From Planococcus versutus (GTDB taxonomy: Bacteria > Bacillota > Bacilli > Bacillales_A > Planococcaceae), in contig NZ_CP016540.2 of the NCBI RefSeq assembly GCF_001186155.3, positions 2,830,001 through 2,894,000 on the forward strand: a stretch of DNA of 64,000 nt, read 5' to 3'. Within the stretch, counting starts at the first letter, position 1. The number at the start of each line of letters is the position of its first letter. Positions 9,041 through 17,205 of this stretch are shown here, in pieces. The notes beneath the pieces were generated by a model. It saw only the letters and a list, made by a program, of their open reading frames with translations. It did no database searches and was not told where the DNA came from. A program made the translations under genes and the position numbers.

Positions 9041-9589
9041 TTATTGCTTGTATTTTGCGATTTCATCTTTGTAAATATCTCCACCATAAATATCATTGAT
9101 GACAAAAACCGGAAAATCCTCAATGATCAACTTACGGATAGCTTCTGTTCCTAAATCTTCATAGGCAATCACTTCAGCTTTTTTAATTGAACGCGCTATT
9201 AATGCCGCCGCGCCACCCACAGCACCAAAATAAACAGCTTTGTGTTTCAACATCGAAGCAATGACTTCTTCACTTCGATAGCCTTTGCCAATCATGCCCT
9301 TCAAGCCTTTTTCAAGAAGTGCTGGTGTATACAAGTCCATTCTTCCGCTGGTTGTGGGACCTGCCGAACCAATTACTTCTCCAGGCTTGGCTGGCGTTGG
9401 ACCTGTATAATACAAAACCTGGTCCTGTAGTTCGATAGGAAGTGGTATACCTTCTTTTTCTTGTTCCACCATTCGCTTATGGGCAGCATCTCGTCCTGTA
9501 TATACAGTACCAGACAACAGCACACGATCTCCTGCTTTCAACGATTCAATATCTTCAATACGTAAAGGTAATTGAATTTTCTTTTGCAT
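9041..9589 (-). CDS. Fumarate hydratase / L-tartrate dehydratase class I, beta subunit
   Basis: A 182-residue protein matching the C-terminal half of class I iron-sulfur fumarases, which is a separate beta subunit in TtdB-like enzymes. The motif GSAGPTTSGRMDLYTPALL is diagnostic, and IGKGYRSEEV, FGAVGGAAALIA and AYEDLGTEAIRKL follow in family order. It follows the alpha-subunit gene by nine bases. The complex would reversibly dehydrate malate, L-tartrate or citramalate; class I fumarases can also hydrate mesaconate. The two-subunit form and catabolic setting argue against its being the housekeeping fumarase. Confidence 0.88.
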   Translation of the reverse strand: MQKKIQLPLRIEDIESLKAGDRVLLSGTVYTGRDAAHKRMVEQEKEGIPLPIELQDQVLYYTGPTPAKPGEVIGSAGPTTSGRMDLYTPALLEKGLKGMIGKGYRSEEVIASMLKHKAVYFGAVGGAAALIARSIKKAEVIAYEDLGTEAIRKLIIEDFPVFVINDIYGGDIYKDEIAKYKQ

Positions 9590-9598
9590 ATCATAACC

Positions 9599-10444
9599 TC
9601 ATTTCAGCACAATTGTTTGGTGGCGGCTGGCATGGCAATTTAAATTGACCGCTACTGGTAAAGCTGCAATATGACAGGACTCGAGTTCCACTTTGACGTC
9701 TAGTGCAGTTGTACTACCTCCCATACCCTGTGGCCCGATGCCCAGACGGTTAATCTGTTCCATTAATTCCAGTTCAAGCTCTGCTACTACTGGATCTTGG
9801 TGGCGTATACCTAAAGGACGAAACAATGATTTTTTAGCTAAAAAAGCACACCGCTCGAAATTACCGCCAATCCCGACACCGACCACTAGTGGCGGACATG
9901 CATTCGGTCCCGCTTCTTTAACAATCGATAAAATATACTCCTTAACTCCTTCCATGCCGTCAGAAGGCTTTAGCATTTTCAATGCACTCATGTTTTCTGC
10001 ACCGCCGCCTTTAGCGGTCATATGCAACGTCAGTTCTTGTCCTTCAACCAAGTCAATATGGACAATGGCTGGCGTGTTGTTTCCCGTATTTGTTCGATTC
10101 ATCGGATTGTAGATCATAGAATTTCTTAAATACCCTTCACTGTAGCCTTTTTCTACCCCTTCATTAATGGCATCGACTAACCTGCCACCAACAATGTGAC
10201 AATCTTGACCCACTTCTGCGATAAAAACTGCCGTACCTGTGTCTTGACACATCGGTACTCGTTCAACTTTGGCAATATCGGCGTTATCAATCAATTGCGT
10301 CAGCACTTCTTTGCCTGTTTCTGAGCGTTCTGTTTGTAGTGCATTTTTAAATGCTACGTAAACATCTTCTCCGAGATTGTAGTTAGACTCTATGCACATT
10401 GTTTTTACTTTTTCCACAATTTGTTCATAAGCAATTTTTTTCAT
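9599..10444 (-). CDS. Fumarate hydratase / L-tartrate dehydratase class I, alpha subunit
   Basis: A 281-residue protein matching the N-terminal catalytic part of class I fumarases. Cysteines for the 4Fe-4S cluster are visible in VPMCQDTGTAVF, NACPPLVVGVGIGG and FERCAFLAKKSLF. Other landmarks are NRTNTGNNTPAIVH and GGGAENMSALKML. The cluster presumably acts as a Lewis acid on the substrate hydroxyl, so the enzyme should be oxygen-sensitive. The start overlaps the stop of the thioesterase gene by four bases, indicating translational coupling. Fumarase, tartrate dehydratase and mesaconase functions cannot be separated by eye. Confidence 0.88.
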   Translation of the reverse strand: MKKIAYEQIVEKVKTMCIESNYNLGEDVYVAFKNALQTERSETGKEVLTQLIDNADIAKVERVPMCQDTGTAVFIAEVGQDCHIVGGRLVDAINEGVEKGYSEGYLRNSMIYNPMNRTNTGNNTPAIVHIDLVEGQELTLHMTAKGGGAENMSALKMLKPSDGMEGVKEYILSIVKEAGPNACPPLVVGVGIGGNFERCAFLAKKSLFRPLGIRHQDPVVAELELELMEQINRLGIGPQGMGGSTTALDVKVELESCHIAALPVAVNLNCHASRHQTIVLK

Positions 10445-10968
10445 CGGTCTCCTTCCTTTCTTTTTTTTGTTCTACTGATATAAAAAGTACCCAGCGCTTT
10501 TGCCACTAATTTTCCCGAATCATCATGAATCGCGCACTCGGAAACTACTGTAGTTCTACCTTGTCTCAAAATACAAGGAGTCGCGATCAAACGAGAACCT
10601 TGTCCTTTTTCAATAAAATTTACTTTTAGTTCTAAAGTAAATACTTTTTCTTCTTTTGTTAAATTTTGTAAAATAATAAAGCCGATTGCGACATCGGCTA
10701 ATGTATAAATAGAACCGCCTTGTGCCACACCATAAGTATTTTCATTCTGAAATCCTAAAGTCATTTCAGTTGTTCCGTCGTCGTGTTGTTCTATTCCTAA
10801 AAACCTTCCAAGAAAATGCATCGGTACGGCGTTATCAATTGAGTCGTCTTGCGACTTCTGCAAAAGTGATAATAAATAAGTGGCTTGTTTTAGTTCAGAT
10901 GAGTTAAAAGTTTTTAATTGATCGATCAAACTTGTGACCGTCGTTGATTGTTCACTGTTATGTTCCAT
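10441..10968 (-). CDS. PaaI-type hotdog-fold acyl-CoA thioesterase
   Basis: A protein of about 175 residues with a hotdog thioesterase domain in its C-terminal two thirds. The characteristic stretch is NTYGVAQGGSIYTLADVAIGF, shortened here to its core GVAQGGSIYTLADVA, followed by LELKVNFIEKGQGSRLIATP. The frame extends to 11010; the ATG at 10968 has AAGAAGG at suitable spacing and is preferred. An N-terminal helical extension of about 50 residues precedes the domain. In a CoA-ester pathway it may release free acid or recycle CoA from dead-end esters. It is coupled to the dehydratase alpha gene. Confidence 0.8.
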   Translation of the reverse strand: MEHNSEQSTTVTSLIDQLKTFNSSELKQATYLLSLLQKSQDDSIDNAVPMHFLGRFLGIEQHDDGTTEMTLGFQNENTYGVAQGGSIYTLADVAIGFIILQNLTKEEKVFTLELKVNFIEKGQGSRLIATPCILRQGRTTVVSECAIHDDSGKLVAKALGTFYISRTKKRKEGDR

Positions 10969-11032
10969 AGAAACGCCTTCTTTACATGGATTCTTTTCTC
11001 TTTTTTCCATTCGTCAATCGTACTAGTGCTAC

Positions 11033-12373
11033 TTATAGTGTCTTCATAAGATCGCTAATATTTTCTATCGATTCCAAATTCATTAAACTCTCTGCTAAAG
11101 CTTGTCGCTGTTGGAGCGGCATGATTGTAGCCATTCCTATAAATTTTTCAAGCAACTCTTTTGTAGTTACTGCATTTTCAGGGTCACCTTTTGGAAAATC
11201 TGTTTGTTTATAAATTTTCTCTCCATTTTTCAACAAAACAGTGACTGTCGCTCCCCATTTTCTTGGGTAGCTCTCATCAATTGCAGGATCTACGTGAACA
11301 TTCACTTTTTCCATCAACGCTCGAATATCTTTATCCCACAACTCTTCTTCGCCGAAATCTTCCAGACTCGCACGCCCCTTTAATAAAGCTAAAGCTGAGC
11401 AAAACTGGAGACTGAATTTAGCTGCATATTCTGTCTGAGGGTCTGCGTCATCCGTGATAGTAAGAGCAACTTGATAAGAATTGACTTCCACCGATTCGAT
11501 CTCTTCTAGCACAGGTTGATGTTCTTTGAAAATATCAATCAGCAAATCGATCGCGTGATGTGTATGGCGACAAGAAGCATGAACTTTAAAAGAGTTTTCC
11601 AAAATTTTAAATTCTTGCCCAAGATTTTCGGTTATTCTAGAAACATCATGTTCTTCACTCATCGCATTAAAAAAACCACGATTGCCTTCCAGAATTTTCT
11701 TTGGCCCTGTAAAACTTTTTTGCGCCAGTAAAGCAGCCATTGTACCGTTCATTGAAGCTTTTGCTGTGTGGAGCTGTTTTGTCATGGCCCCATCAACAAT
11801 AAACTCCCATAGTCCAGCAGCTTGTGACCCTGCATTTCCTAAAGCATCAACTGCTTGATCTTCTGTCAGGCCAAGTAGCTTTCCAGTTGCAGCGGCGGCA
11901 CCGAATGTCCCACATGTAGCGGTATTATGCCAATAATAATAATGAGAAGGCGATACTGCTTCTCCGATTCTAAAACAGACTTCGTACCCTACGACTACAG
12001 CGGTGATTAGTTCTTTCCCACTTAATTGTCGCCACTCTGCAATCGCTAATGCTGCTGGAATAACAACTGTAGCTGCATGAATGATTGATCCTTTGTGAAT
12101 ATCATCTAGCTCCATCATGTGACTTGCTGATCCATTTACTAAAGCTGCATTTAATACACTGGATTTTCCTCCTGTAAACAGTTTTGCTTGTTCAAAGCCA
12201 CCCATGTCTTTTACTAAGTTGCTAATTATTTGAACAGGTTTTTTATCTGACCCAGCTATTGCTGATCCAAAATAATCGAGAATACATAACTTTGTAAATG
12301 ACACGACTTCTTCAGGCAAATCCTCGTATTGAAGATTTAAGCTATACCTTGCTAAATACCTGCTCAATTCCAT
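11033..12373 (-). CDS. MmgE/PrpD family protein
   Basis: A 446-residue MmgE/PrpD protein. The family includes 2-methylcitrate dehydratase and cis-aconitate decarboxylase; many members in dicarboxylate clusters are unassigned. Seen are CILDYFGSAIAGSDKKP, NGSASHMMELDDIH, HAATVVIPAALA, ATCGTFGAAAATGKLLGL and HASCRHTHHAIDLL, in family order. No methylcitrate synthase or methylisocitrate lyase is nearby, so a standard prp propionate pathway is unlikely. A dehydratase, hydratase or decarboxylase acting on a branched C5-C7 acid, such as an itaconate relative, would fit the neighbours. Confidence 0.87.
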   Translation of the reverse strand: MELSRYLARYSLNLQYEDLPEEVVSFTKLCILDYFGSAIAGSDKKPVQIISNLVKDMGGFEQAKLFTGGKSSVLNAALVNGSASHMMELDDIHKGSIIHAATVVIPAALAIAEWRQLSGKELITAVVVGYEVCFRIGEAVSPSHYYYWHNTATCGTFGAAAATGKLLGLTEDQAVDALGNAGSQAAGLWEFIVDGAMTKQLHTAKASMNGTMAALLAQKSFTGPKKILEGNRGFFNAMSEEHDVSRITENLGQEFKILENSFKVHASCRHTHHAIDLLIDIFKEHQPVLEEIESVEVNSYQVALTITDDADPQTEYAAKFSLQFCSALALLKGRASLEDFGEEELWDKDIRALMEKVNVHVDPAIDESYPRKWGATVTVLLKNGEKIYKQTDFPKGDPENAVTTKELLEKFIGMATIMPLQQRQALAESLMNLESIENISDLMKTL

Positions 12374-12412
12374 TTTCTGAATCTCCTTTCCTCAATAAGT
12401 TAGCTATATCTA

Positions 12413-13207
12413 TTATTTCCCTTGCCAATTTGGTTTTCGCTTTTCATTAAAAGCTAAAACACCTTCCAATCGATCATCGGAATTAGCACATTTATAGTAT
12501 TGGTCGAGTTCGATTGAAAGAGCTGTATTCATATCTGTATGCAATCCGGTTTGAATAGATTTCTTGATCGATTGTAGAGATAGCGGTGCATTTCGCGCAA
12601 TTTCTTTGGCAATTTCTATTGTTTTTGACATCAATTCTTCTTTCGTAAAAATGCCATTCAAAATGCCAACTTCTAACGCTTTTTGCGCATCAACTTGATT
12701 TCCTCTAAAAAGCATTTCTTTCGCTAGTCCAACTGGAATAGCGCGCGGCAATAATTGAGTTCCTCCCACACCCGGAATAATTCCTAATTTAACTTCAGGC
12801 AATCCGACTTTAACGTGTTCGGAAGCATAGCGAAGGTCACAGCTTAGCATCATCTCCATGCCTCCGCCTAACGCAAATCCATTAACTGCAGCAATTACTG
12901 GAAACTTAAAATTTCGCAACAATTCATAGCCCTCTTCGAAAATATCGTGTTGTTGTTTCCATTGTTCGTTAGTCATTCCTTTTCGTTCTTTTAAATCCGC
13001 TCCTACGCAAAAGCTTTTTTCTCCTTTAGCCGTTAGTACTAACGCACGCAAATCTTTTTGATGCTCCAGTAATGTCAGGCATTCGATTAATTCAATAGCC
13101 ATTTTCGTATTCAATGAATTCATTGCTTCAGGTCTATTGAGCTCGATTACATAAACGTTCTCATCACTATATGTTTTGTTTAATTCTACAGTTTCCCAGT
13201 TGGGCAT
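12413..13207 (-). CDS. Enoyl-CoA hydratase/isomerase family protein
   Basis: A 264-residue crotonase-fold protein. The oxyanion-hole segments are SFCVGADLKERKGM and AAVNGFALGGGMEMMLSC, and the Glu-bearing region is LGIIPGVGGTQLLPRAIP. Both active-site Glu positions of ordinary hydratases appear to be kept (GGGMEMML and LPEVKLGI). Substrates could include methylglutaconyl-CoA, itaconyl-CoA or crotonyl-CoA. It sits between the MmgE/PrpD and HMG-CoA lyase-like genes, so methylglutaconyl-CoA to HMG-CoA is an attractive but unproved reaction. Preceded by a clear AGGAGG site. Confidence 0.9.
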   Translation of the reverse strand: MPNWETVELNKTYSDENVYVIELNRPEAMNSLNTKMAIELIECLTLLEHQKDLRALVLTAKGEKSFCVGADLKERKGMTNEQWKQQHDIFEEGYELLRNFKFPVIAAVNGFALGGGMEMMLSCDLRYASEHVKVGLPEVKLGIIPGVGGTQLLPRAIPVGLAKEMLFRGNQVDAQKALEVGILNGIFTKEELMSKTIEIAKEIARNAPLSLQSIKKSIQTGLHTDMNTALSIELDQYYKCANSDDRLEGVLAFNEKRKPNWQGK

Positions 13208-13264
13208 GATGTATCCTCCTAGTTTCTTTGCTACTTTATCAAAAATAGAGTGGACTACCCTTTT

Positions 13265-14194
13265 CTATTTTTTTGTAGGTATCGAATATTTCCTGTCATA
13301 TGGACCTGCTTTTAAAACATAACTCGGCGTTTCATGACCGACAAGTTGTTGAAGCGTTTTAGAAGCGATTAACAATTCGTCTAATGACAGATCTGTCTCA
13401 ATTCCCATACTATGAAGCATATGAACAACATCTTCTGTGCAGATATTGCCAGTTGCTCCAGGAGCAAATGGACAACCTCCAAGCCCCCCTAAGGATGCAT
13501 CAAAACTTGTCACGCCAGCTTGCATTGCCGCCATCATATTAGCAAGTCCCATTCCTCTTGTGTTGTGGAAATGAAGATTGAATAATTGATGTGGAAATTT
13601 GTTTGTTAGTTCTGTTATCAAGTCATAAACTTGTTGTGGATTTGCCATACCCGTTGTATCTGCCAGTGTAATTGTTTCTAGATCTAAAGACGTCAATTGC
13701 TCAAGGATCCAGTAAATTCGTTCTTTTTTTACTTCCCCTTCGAAAGGACATCCGAAAGTCGTTGCAATCGATACACTCAAGCAAATGTCTTGTTCTTTGC
13801 AATAACTCAGAATTTCTTTAAGCTCACTCAGCGAGTCTTTTGTGCTTTTTTGAACATTTTGCTCGTTATGTGTATCACTAGCCGAGAAGACGAAATTTAA
13901 GTTTTTTACGCCTTTTTCTCGCGCATTTTTTGCTCCTTTCAAATTGGGAATTAACGCGATTAGCTTTACATCATTCGGATTTTCCGATATTAATTCAACT
14001 AGTTCTCCACTGTTTGCCATTTGTGGTACTAATTTAGGATGCACGAATGAACCAAACTCTATCGTTTGAACAGCAGCTTTTACTAATTGATCGAATATCT
14101 TCTTTTTCTCATCTAAAGTCAGTATTTTGGCTTCTAGTTGTAAACCATCTCTCAGTACAACTTCATTTATCTTTACTTTTTTAGGTAACTTCAT
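13265..14194 (-). CDS. Hydroxymethylglutaryl-CoA lyase-like enzyme
   Basis: A 309-residue TIM-barrel lyase of the HMGL-like family, which cleaves HMG-CoA to acetoacetate and acetyl-CoA. The first strand carries VVLRDGLQLEAKIL with the catalytic Arg-Asp pair; the metal-binding NLHFHNTRGMGLAN and the active-site Cys loop GLGGCPFAPGATGN are present. The Cys loop separates HMG-CoA lyases from isopropylmalate and homocitrate synthases. As the first gene of the long minus-strand run it is the likely promoter-proximal gene. Leucine catabolism is an alternative, but carboxylase genes of that pathway are not in the window. Confidence 0.88.
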   Translation of the reverse strand: MKLPKKVKINEVVLRDGLQLEAKILTLDEKKKIFDQLVKAAVQTIEFGSFVHPKLVPQMANSGELVELISENPNDVKLIALIPNLKGAKNAREKGVKNLNFVFSASDTHNEQNVQKSTKDSLSELKEILSYCKEQDICLSVSIATTFGCPFEGEVKKERIYWILEQLTSLDLETITLADTTGMANPQQVYDLITELTNKFPHQLFNLHFHNTRGMGLANMMAAMQAGVTSFDASLGGLGGCPFAPGATGNICTEDVVHMLHSMGIETDLSLDELLIASKTLQQLVGHETPSYVLKAGPYDRKYSIPTKK

Positions 14195-14304
14195 TTAGAT
14201 TCACCTCAGTTTCGAAATTGATTGGTATAACTTTCTTAATAGTGTATATTGTACAGAAACCATACAACTTTCTATCAATGGATCAAACGAAAGGAGTCCA
14301 CCTT

Positions 14305-15228
14305 ATGGAGATTTTCAATATTTTCCTTAACATCATCGTTCCTATCCTCATCTTAATTGGAATTGGGGCATTTCTACATTTCAAATTCCAACTTGATTTA
14401 AACACATTGGCAAAGATCAATATTTATTATTTAGTCCCTGGACTAATTTTTATTCGTCTTTACGAAACTGATTTGGCTTGGGATTTATTTTTTAAAGTAT
14501 TAGCTTTTTTTATTTTTTTGTCTATATTTTTGTATTTTGTATCCAATATAATCAGCAGACTTTTTAGTTTTAGCAAAGGACTTCGTATCGCATTTTCACA
14601 CAGCACTTTGTTTTACAACTCGGGCAATTATGGCATCTCTGTAAATGATTTAGCTTTTCGACAAGACCCCGTTGCAATGGGCGTTCAAGTACTGGTTCTT
14701 ACTTTCCAAAATTTGTTGGTATACTCGTATGGCATCATTAGTTTAGATAAGTTAAATAAAACTAAAATCAAAAACACAGTTCCTTATTTTAAAATGCCGA
14801 TACTTTATGCGATGTTTTTTGGCTTGCTATTAAATGCATTCAACTTAGAACTACCGCAGTTTATCTATATACCAGGCTCCTACATCGCAGATGCATTGAT
14901 TGCAGTAGCATTACTTACACTAGGAGCACAAGTGGTTCAACTAAACTTCACTAAAAACATGTTTACTGTGTACCTTAGTGTCGCTGTTAGACTGATCATC
15001 AGTCCACTTACTGCTTTTATCATCATTCCATTTCTACATGTAGATGTTATTACAGCTCAAGCATTATTTATTGCTTCTGCCGTCCCAAGTTCTGTTAATA
15101 GCGCTATTATTGCACAGGAATATGAAAACGAAGCCGCATTTGCTGCTCAAGCTGTTTTTGTTTCAACTATTTTCAGTGCTTTGTCTATAACAATTGTGAT
15201 TTTCTTGTCTCGAATTCTCTTTACTTGA
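14305..15228 (+). CDS. AEC family transporter (auxin efflux carrier-like permease)
   Basis: A membrane protein of about 307 residues with ten hydrophobic segments in two halves, as in AEC permeases (for example malate or malonate transporters). The start is taken at ATG 14305, preceded by AAAGGAG; the frame is open 29 codons further upstream without a ribosome binding site. The segment FYNSGNYGISVNDLAF and the late ASAVPSSVNSAIIAQEY are typical crossing-loop motifs. It is divergent from the HMG-CoA lyase-like gene and probably moves a carboxylate related to the cluster. Direction of transport is not known. Confidence 0.85.
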   Translation: MEIFNIFLNIIVPILILIGIGAFLHFKFQLDLNTLAKINIYYLVPGLIFIRLYETDLAWDLFFKVLAFFIFLSIFLYFVSNIISRLFSFSKGLRIAFSHSTLFYNSGNYGISVNDLAFRQDPVAMGVQVLVLTFQNLLVYSYGIISLDKLNKTKIKNTVPYFKMPILYAMFFGLLLNAFNLELPQFIYIPGSYIADALIAVALLTLGAQVVQLNFTKNMFTVYLSVAVRLIISPLTAFIIIPFLHVDVITAQALFIASAVPSSVNSAIIAQEYENEAAFAAQAVFVSTIFSALSITIVIFLSRILFT

Positions 15229-15249
15229 AATGAATGGACAACTCTTAAA

Positions 15250-15639
15250 TTACTGTTCTTTATCGATTTCATCGAATACTTCTTTTGCTGTCCTAAAACT
15301 ATCAATTGCTGCTGGCACTCCACAGTAAATAGCAGTTTGAAGAAAAACTTCTTGTATATCTTCTCTCGTCAAACCGTTATTGATAGCTCCTCTAACATGC
15401 AATTTTAATTCGTGCGGTCGATTTAATGCTGTAATCATAGCGAGATTTAGCATGCTCCGGGTTTTCTTTGTTAATCCCGGACGTGCCCAAACTTCTCCCC
15501 AACAATACTCAGTCACTAATTCCTGCATGGGCATATTAAACTCCGTCGCATTTTGAATTGATTGATCCACATATTCTGCTCCCAACACACTTTTACGTAT
15601 TTCCAGTCCTTTTTCAAATTTCTCTTTGTTCATATTCAT
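15250..15639 (-). CDS. Carboxymuconolactone decarboxylase family protein
   Basis: A 129-residue AhpD/CMD-fold helical protein. It begins with EKGLEIRKSVLGAEYV, then EYCWGEVWARPGL, RSMLNLAMITALNRPHELKLHVRGA (in part), and ends with FLQTAIYCGVPAAIDSFRTA, which is the usual layout of gamma-carboxymuconolactone decarboxylase (PcaC). No protocatechuate genes are nearby and no CxxC peroxidase motif is present, so the reaction is unknown. It lies between the AEC and TRAP genes, in the same direction as the TRAP binding-protein gene, and may be part of the carboxylate regulon. Confidence 0.85.
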   Translation of the reverse strand: MNMNKEKFEKGLEIRKSVLGAEYVDQSIQNATEFNMPMQELVTEYCWGEVWARPGLTKKTRSMLNLAMITALNRPHELKLHVRGAINNGLTREDIQEVFLQTAIYCGVPAAIDSFRTAKEVFDEIDKEQ

Positions 15640-15711
15640 TCTCCTGTCTATAAAGTATTGGTTTGGTTAATTTTTTCTTACGAAGCGCTTTGCTCAAGCA
15701 AAGTTTAAACT

Positions 15712-15742
15712 AAAAAAAGCTGGCAACGGAAACCGCCAACTC
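15712..15742 (-). terminator. Rho-independent terminator of the TRAP binding-protein gene
   Basis: On the minus strand a GC-rich hairpin (TTGGCGG / CCGTTGCCA, slightly bulged) is followed by a run of seven T, 20-50 bp after the dctP-like stop codon. Confidence 0.7.
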
Positions 15743-15764
15743 TTTTAGTTTTCTTAGTTTTTTA

Positions 15765-16793
15765 TTATTTAGCAGCTTCACGTGCCGCTTCATATACATC
15801 GGCACCAATTTCATCTTCGAATTCATCGTAAATAGGCTCTAAAGTTGTACGGAACTCTTCGATTTGTTCAGGCGTCAATTCAATAATTTCGACTTGTCCT
15901 CTTTCGCGAATTAACTCCAAAGCTTTTTCATTTAAACTTTTAGCTTCTTCACGCGCTACTTCTGTTCCTTCGTCAATTCCGGCTTCTACAATTTCTTTTG
16001 TTGCGTCGTTCATACTTTCCCAAAACTTAGTATTTGTGAAAATCGCATAATCTACACGTGTGTGGTTCATAACAGTCATATATTTTTGAACTTCATCAAA
16101 CTTCTTCGACTCAATGTTACTGAACGTATTTTCTTGACCTTCTACAACTCCTTGGTCAAGTGCTGTGTAAAGTTCTCCAAAAGGAATAGATTCAGAACCC
16201 GCACCTAAAGCAGCATAAATAGCTTCTAGCACTTGACCACCTTGAGTTCGGAATTTCAAGCCTTCAAAGTCGTCGGGCGAATCAATTGGTCGTTCATTAT
16301 TAGTAACGTGCTTACCACCATTTGGCCACATAGATAAACCAACTACACCATCGCCTTCTAAACTACCCAAAATCTCTTGGCCTTTTTCACCATCCCAGAA
16401 TTTAATTGCTTCTTCATCATTGTCAAACATAAAAGGAAGAGACGGCACATTAAATTGCGGATTATTTCCAACAAATTTGGATAAATCAGGTGCGATAAAT
16501 TGAACATTATTCGAAACTAAGTTCTGGTATTCGTCTTGATCACCAAACAGTGAGCTATTAGGATAAATTTCAACTTCAATTGCACCGTCTGATTCTTTTT
16601 CTATATATTCCTTCATAGCTAGTGCGCCTTGATGTTTAGGTGTATTTTCCGCTACAACGTGAGAAAATTTAATCGTCATTTCTTGAACGTCATCACCATT
16701 ACTTTCTCCACTAGTAGTTGCTTCGTCATCACCACAAGCAGCTAATACCACCGCAGACATTAATAAAGATAAGGTTAAAATGTGTTTTTTCAT
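15765..16793 (-). CDS. dctP: TRAP transporter substrate-binding lipoprotein, DctP family
   Basis: A 342-residue secreted binding protein. The first 20 residues form a lipoprotein signal with lipobox VVLAAC, followed by an acidic linker. The mature part starts IKFSHVVAENTPKHQGA and has the TRAP carboxylate-binding segment GLKFRTQGGQVLEAIYAALGAGSESIPFGEL (core Arg in KFRTQGG, which usually salt-bridges the substrate carboxylate). It should capture a C4-C6 carboxylate outside the membrane and deliver it to DctQM. Unusually, it is transcribed away from the dctQM genes, sharing a 412-bp control region with them. Confidence 0.92.
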   Translation of the reverse strand: MKKHILTLSLLMSAVVLAACGDDEATTSGESNGDDVQEMTIKFSHVVAENTPKHQGALAMKEYIEKESDGAIEVEIYPNSSLFGDQDEYQNLVSNNVQFIAPDLSKFVGNNPQFNVPSLPFMFDNDEEAIKFWDGEKGQEILGSLEGDGVVGLSMWPNGGKHVTNNERPIDSPDDFEGLKFRTQGGQVLEAIYAALGAGSESIPFGELYTALDQGVVEGQENTFSNIESKKFDEVQKYMTVMNHTRVDYAIFTNTKFWESMNDATKEIVEAGIDEGTEVAREEAKSLNEKALELIRERGQVEIIELTPEQIEEFRTTLEPIYDEFEDEIGADVYEAAREAAK

Positions 16794-16941
16794 CTAACAA
16801 ACCCCCTAATTTTTTTGAATCTCAAGATAAACTTAAATCCTCTTTGTAAGGGCTTTCAATTTAATCTGTCTCCTCTCTTTCTCTCTACCCTTCGTGTACG
16901 ATGTAAACAAAAAAATTAAGTTGATGTCCTTTTGTTGAATT

Positions 16942-16951
16942 TTGGATACAA
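16942..16951. promoter_or_regulatory. Putative GntR operator (dctP side)
   Basis: TTGGATACAA, the same 10-mer as the core of the palindrome at 6151-6166. It lies 149 bp upstream of the dctP start codon, where it could block or activate the promoter. Binding is inferred from the shared sequence only. Confidence 0.4.
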
Positions 16952-17122
16952 CTTAACACAAAATTATCATAGAAAAAAATGAAAGTAAAGAAAAATTTAA
17001 ATATTCCATCTTTTATAGAAATATTTTTTCAACATCCTTCAATTGGGTTTTTTAAACTAAAGAGGTTTGAAAAACAATAGCACTAAAGTAATATCAAGTT
17101 AATTTTCTTTCTATTCTAAATT

Positions 17123-17152
17123 TTGCTTGTTATTAGTTAAAACTTGTATTAT
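17123..17152 (+). promoter_or_regulatory. Putative SigmaA promoter of dctQM
   Basis: TTGCTT (17123-17128) and TATTAT (17147-17152) are separated by 18 bp, 54 bp before the dctQ start codon. A GntR-type motif follows just after the expected transcription start. Confidence 0.5.
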
Positions 17153-17168
17153 GATTTGACTAATTGTT

Positions 17169-17178
17169 TCGTATCCAA
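17169..17178. promoter_or_regulatory. Putative GntR operator (dctQ side)
   Basis: TCGTATCCAA is the reverse complement of the TTGGATACAA motif with one difference. It lies about ten bases after the predicted dctQ transcription start, a position suited to repression. Confidence 0.38.
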
Positions 17179-17205
17179 AATACATATTGATTGAGGAGGA
17201 TTTAA

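Larger units (their letters stand above)
16794..17205. promoter_or_regulatory. Divergent control region of the TRAP transporter genes
   Basis: A 412-bp AT-rich region between the starts of dctP (minus) and dctQ (plus). It contains no open frame. A SigmaA-like promoter for dctQ is at 17123-17152, and GntR-type half-palindromes lie at 16942-16951 and 17169-17178. The minus-strand dctP promoter is less clear; TATGATAAT-like sequences occur around 16970. Confidence 0.6.

Noticed and set aside
9004..9123. N-terminal extension of the hydroxyacid reductase
   Set aside because: It would overlap the dehydratase beta gene by more than 80 bases, and the GTG at 9003 has a strong ribosome binding site.
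15688..15703. CTTTGC-TCAA-GCAAAG hairpin
   Set aside because: Only 6 bp and without a T-run; it lies upstream of the CMD-family gene but no function is supported.
16794..17205. A small RNA in the TRAP divergent region
   Set aside because: No terminator hairpin or conserved structure is visible; AT-rich promoter DNA explains it.
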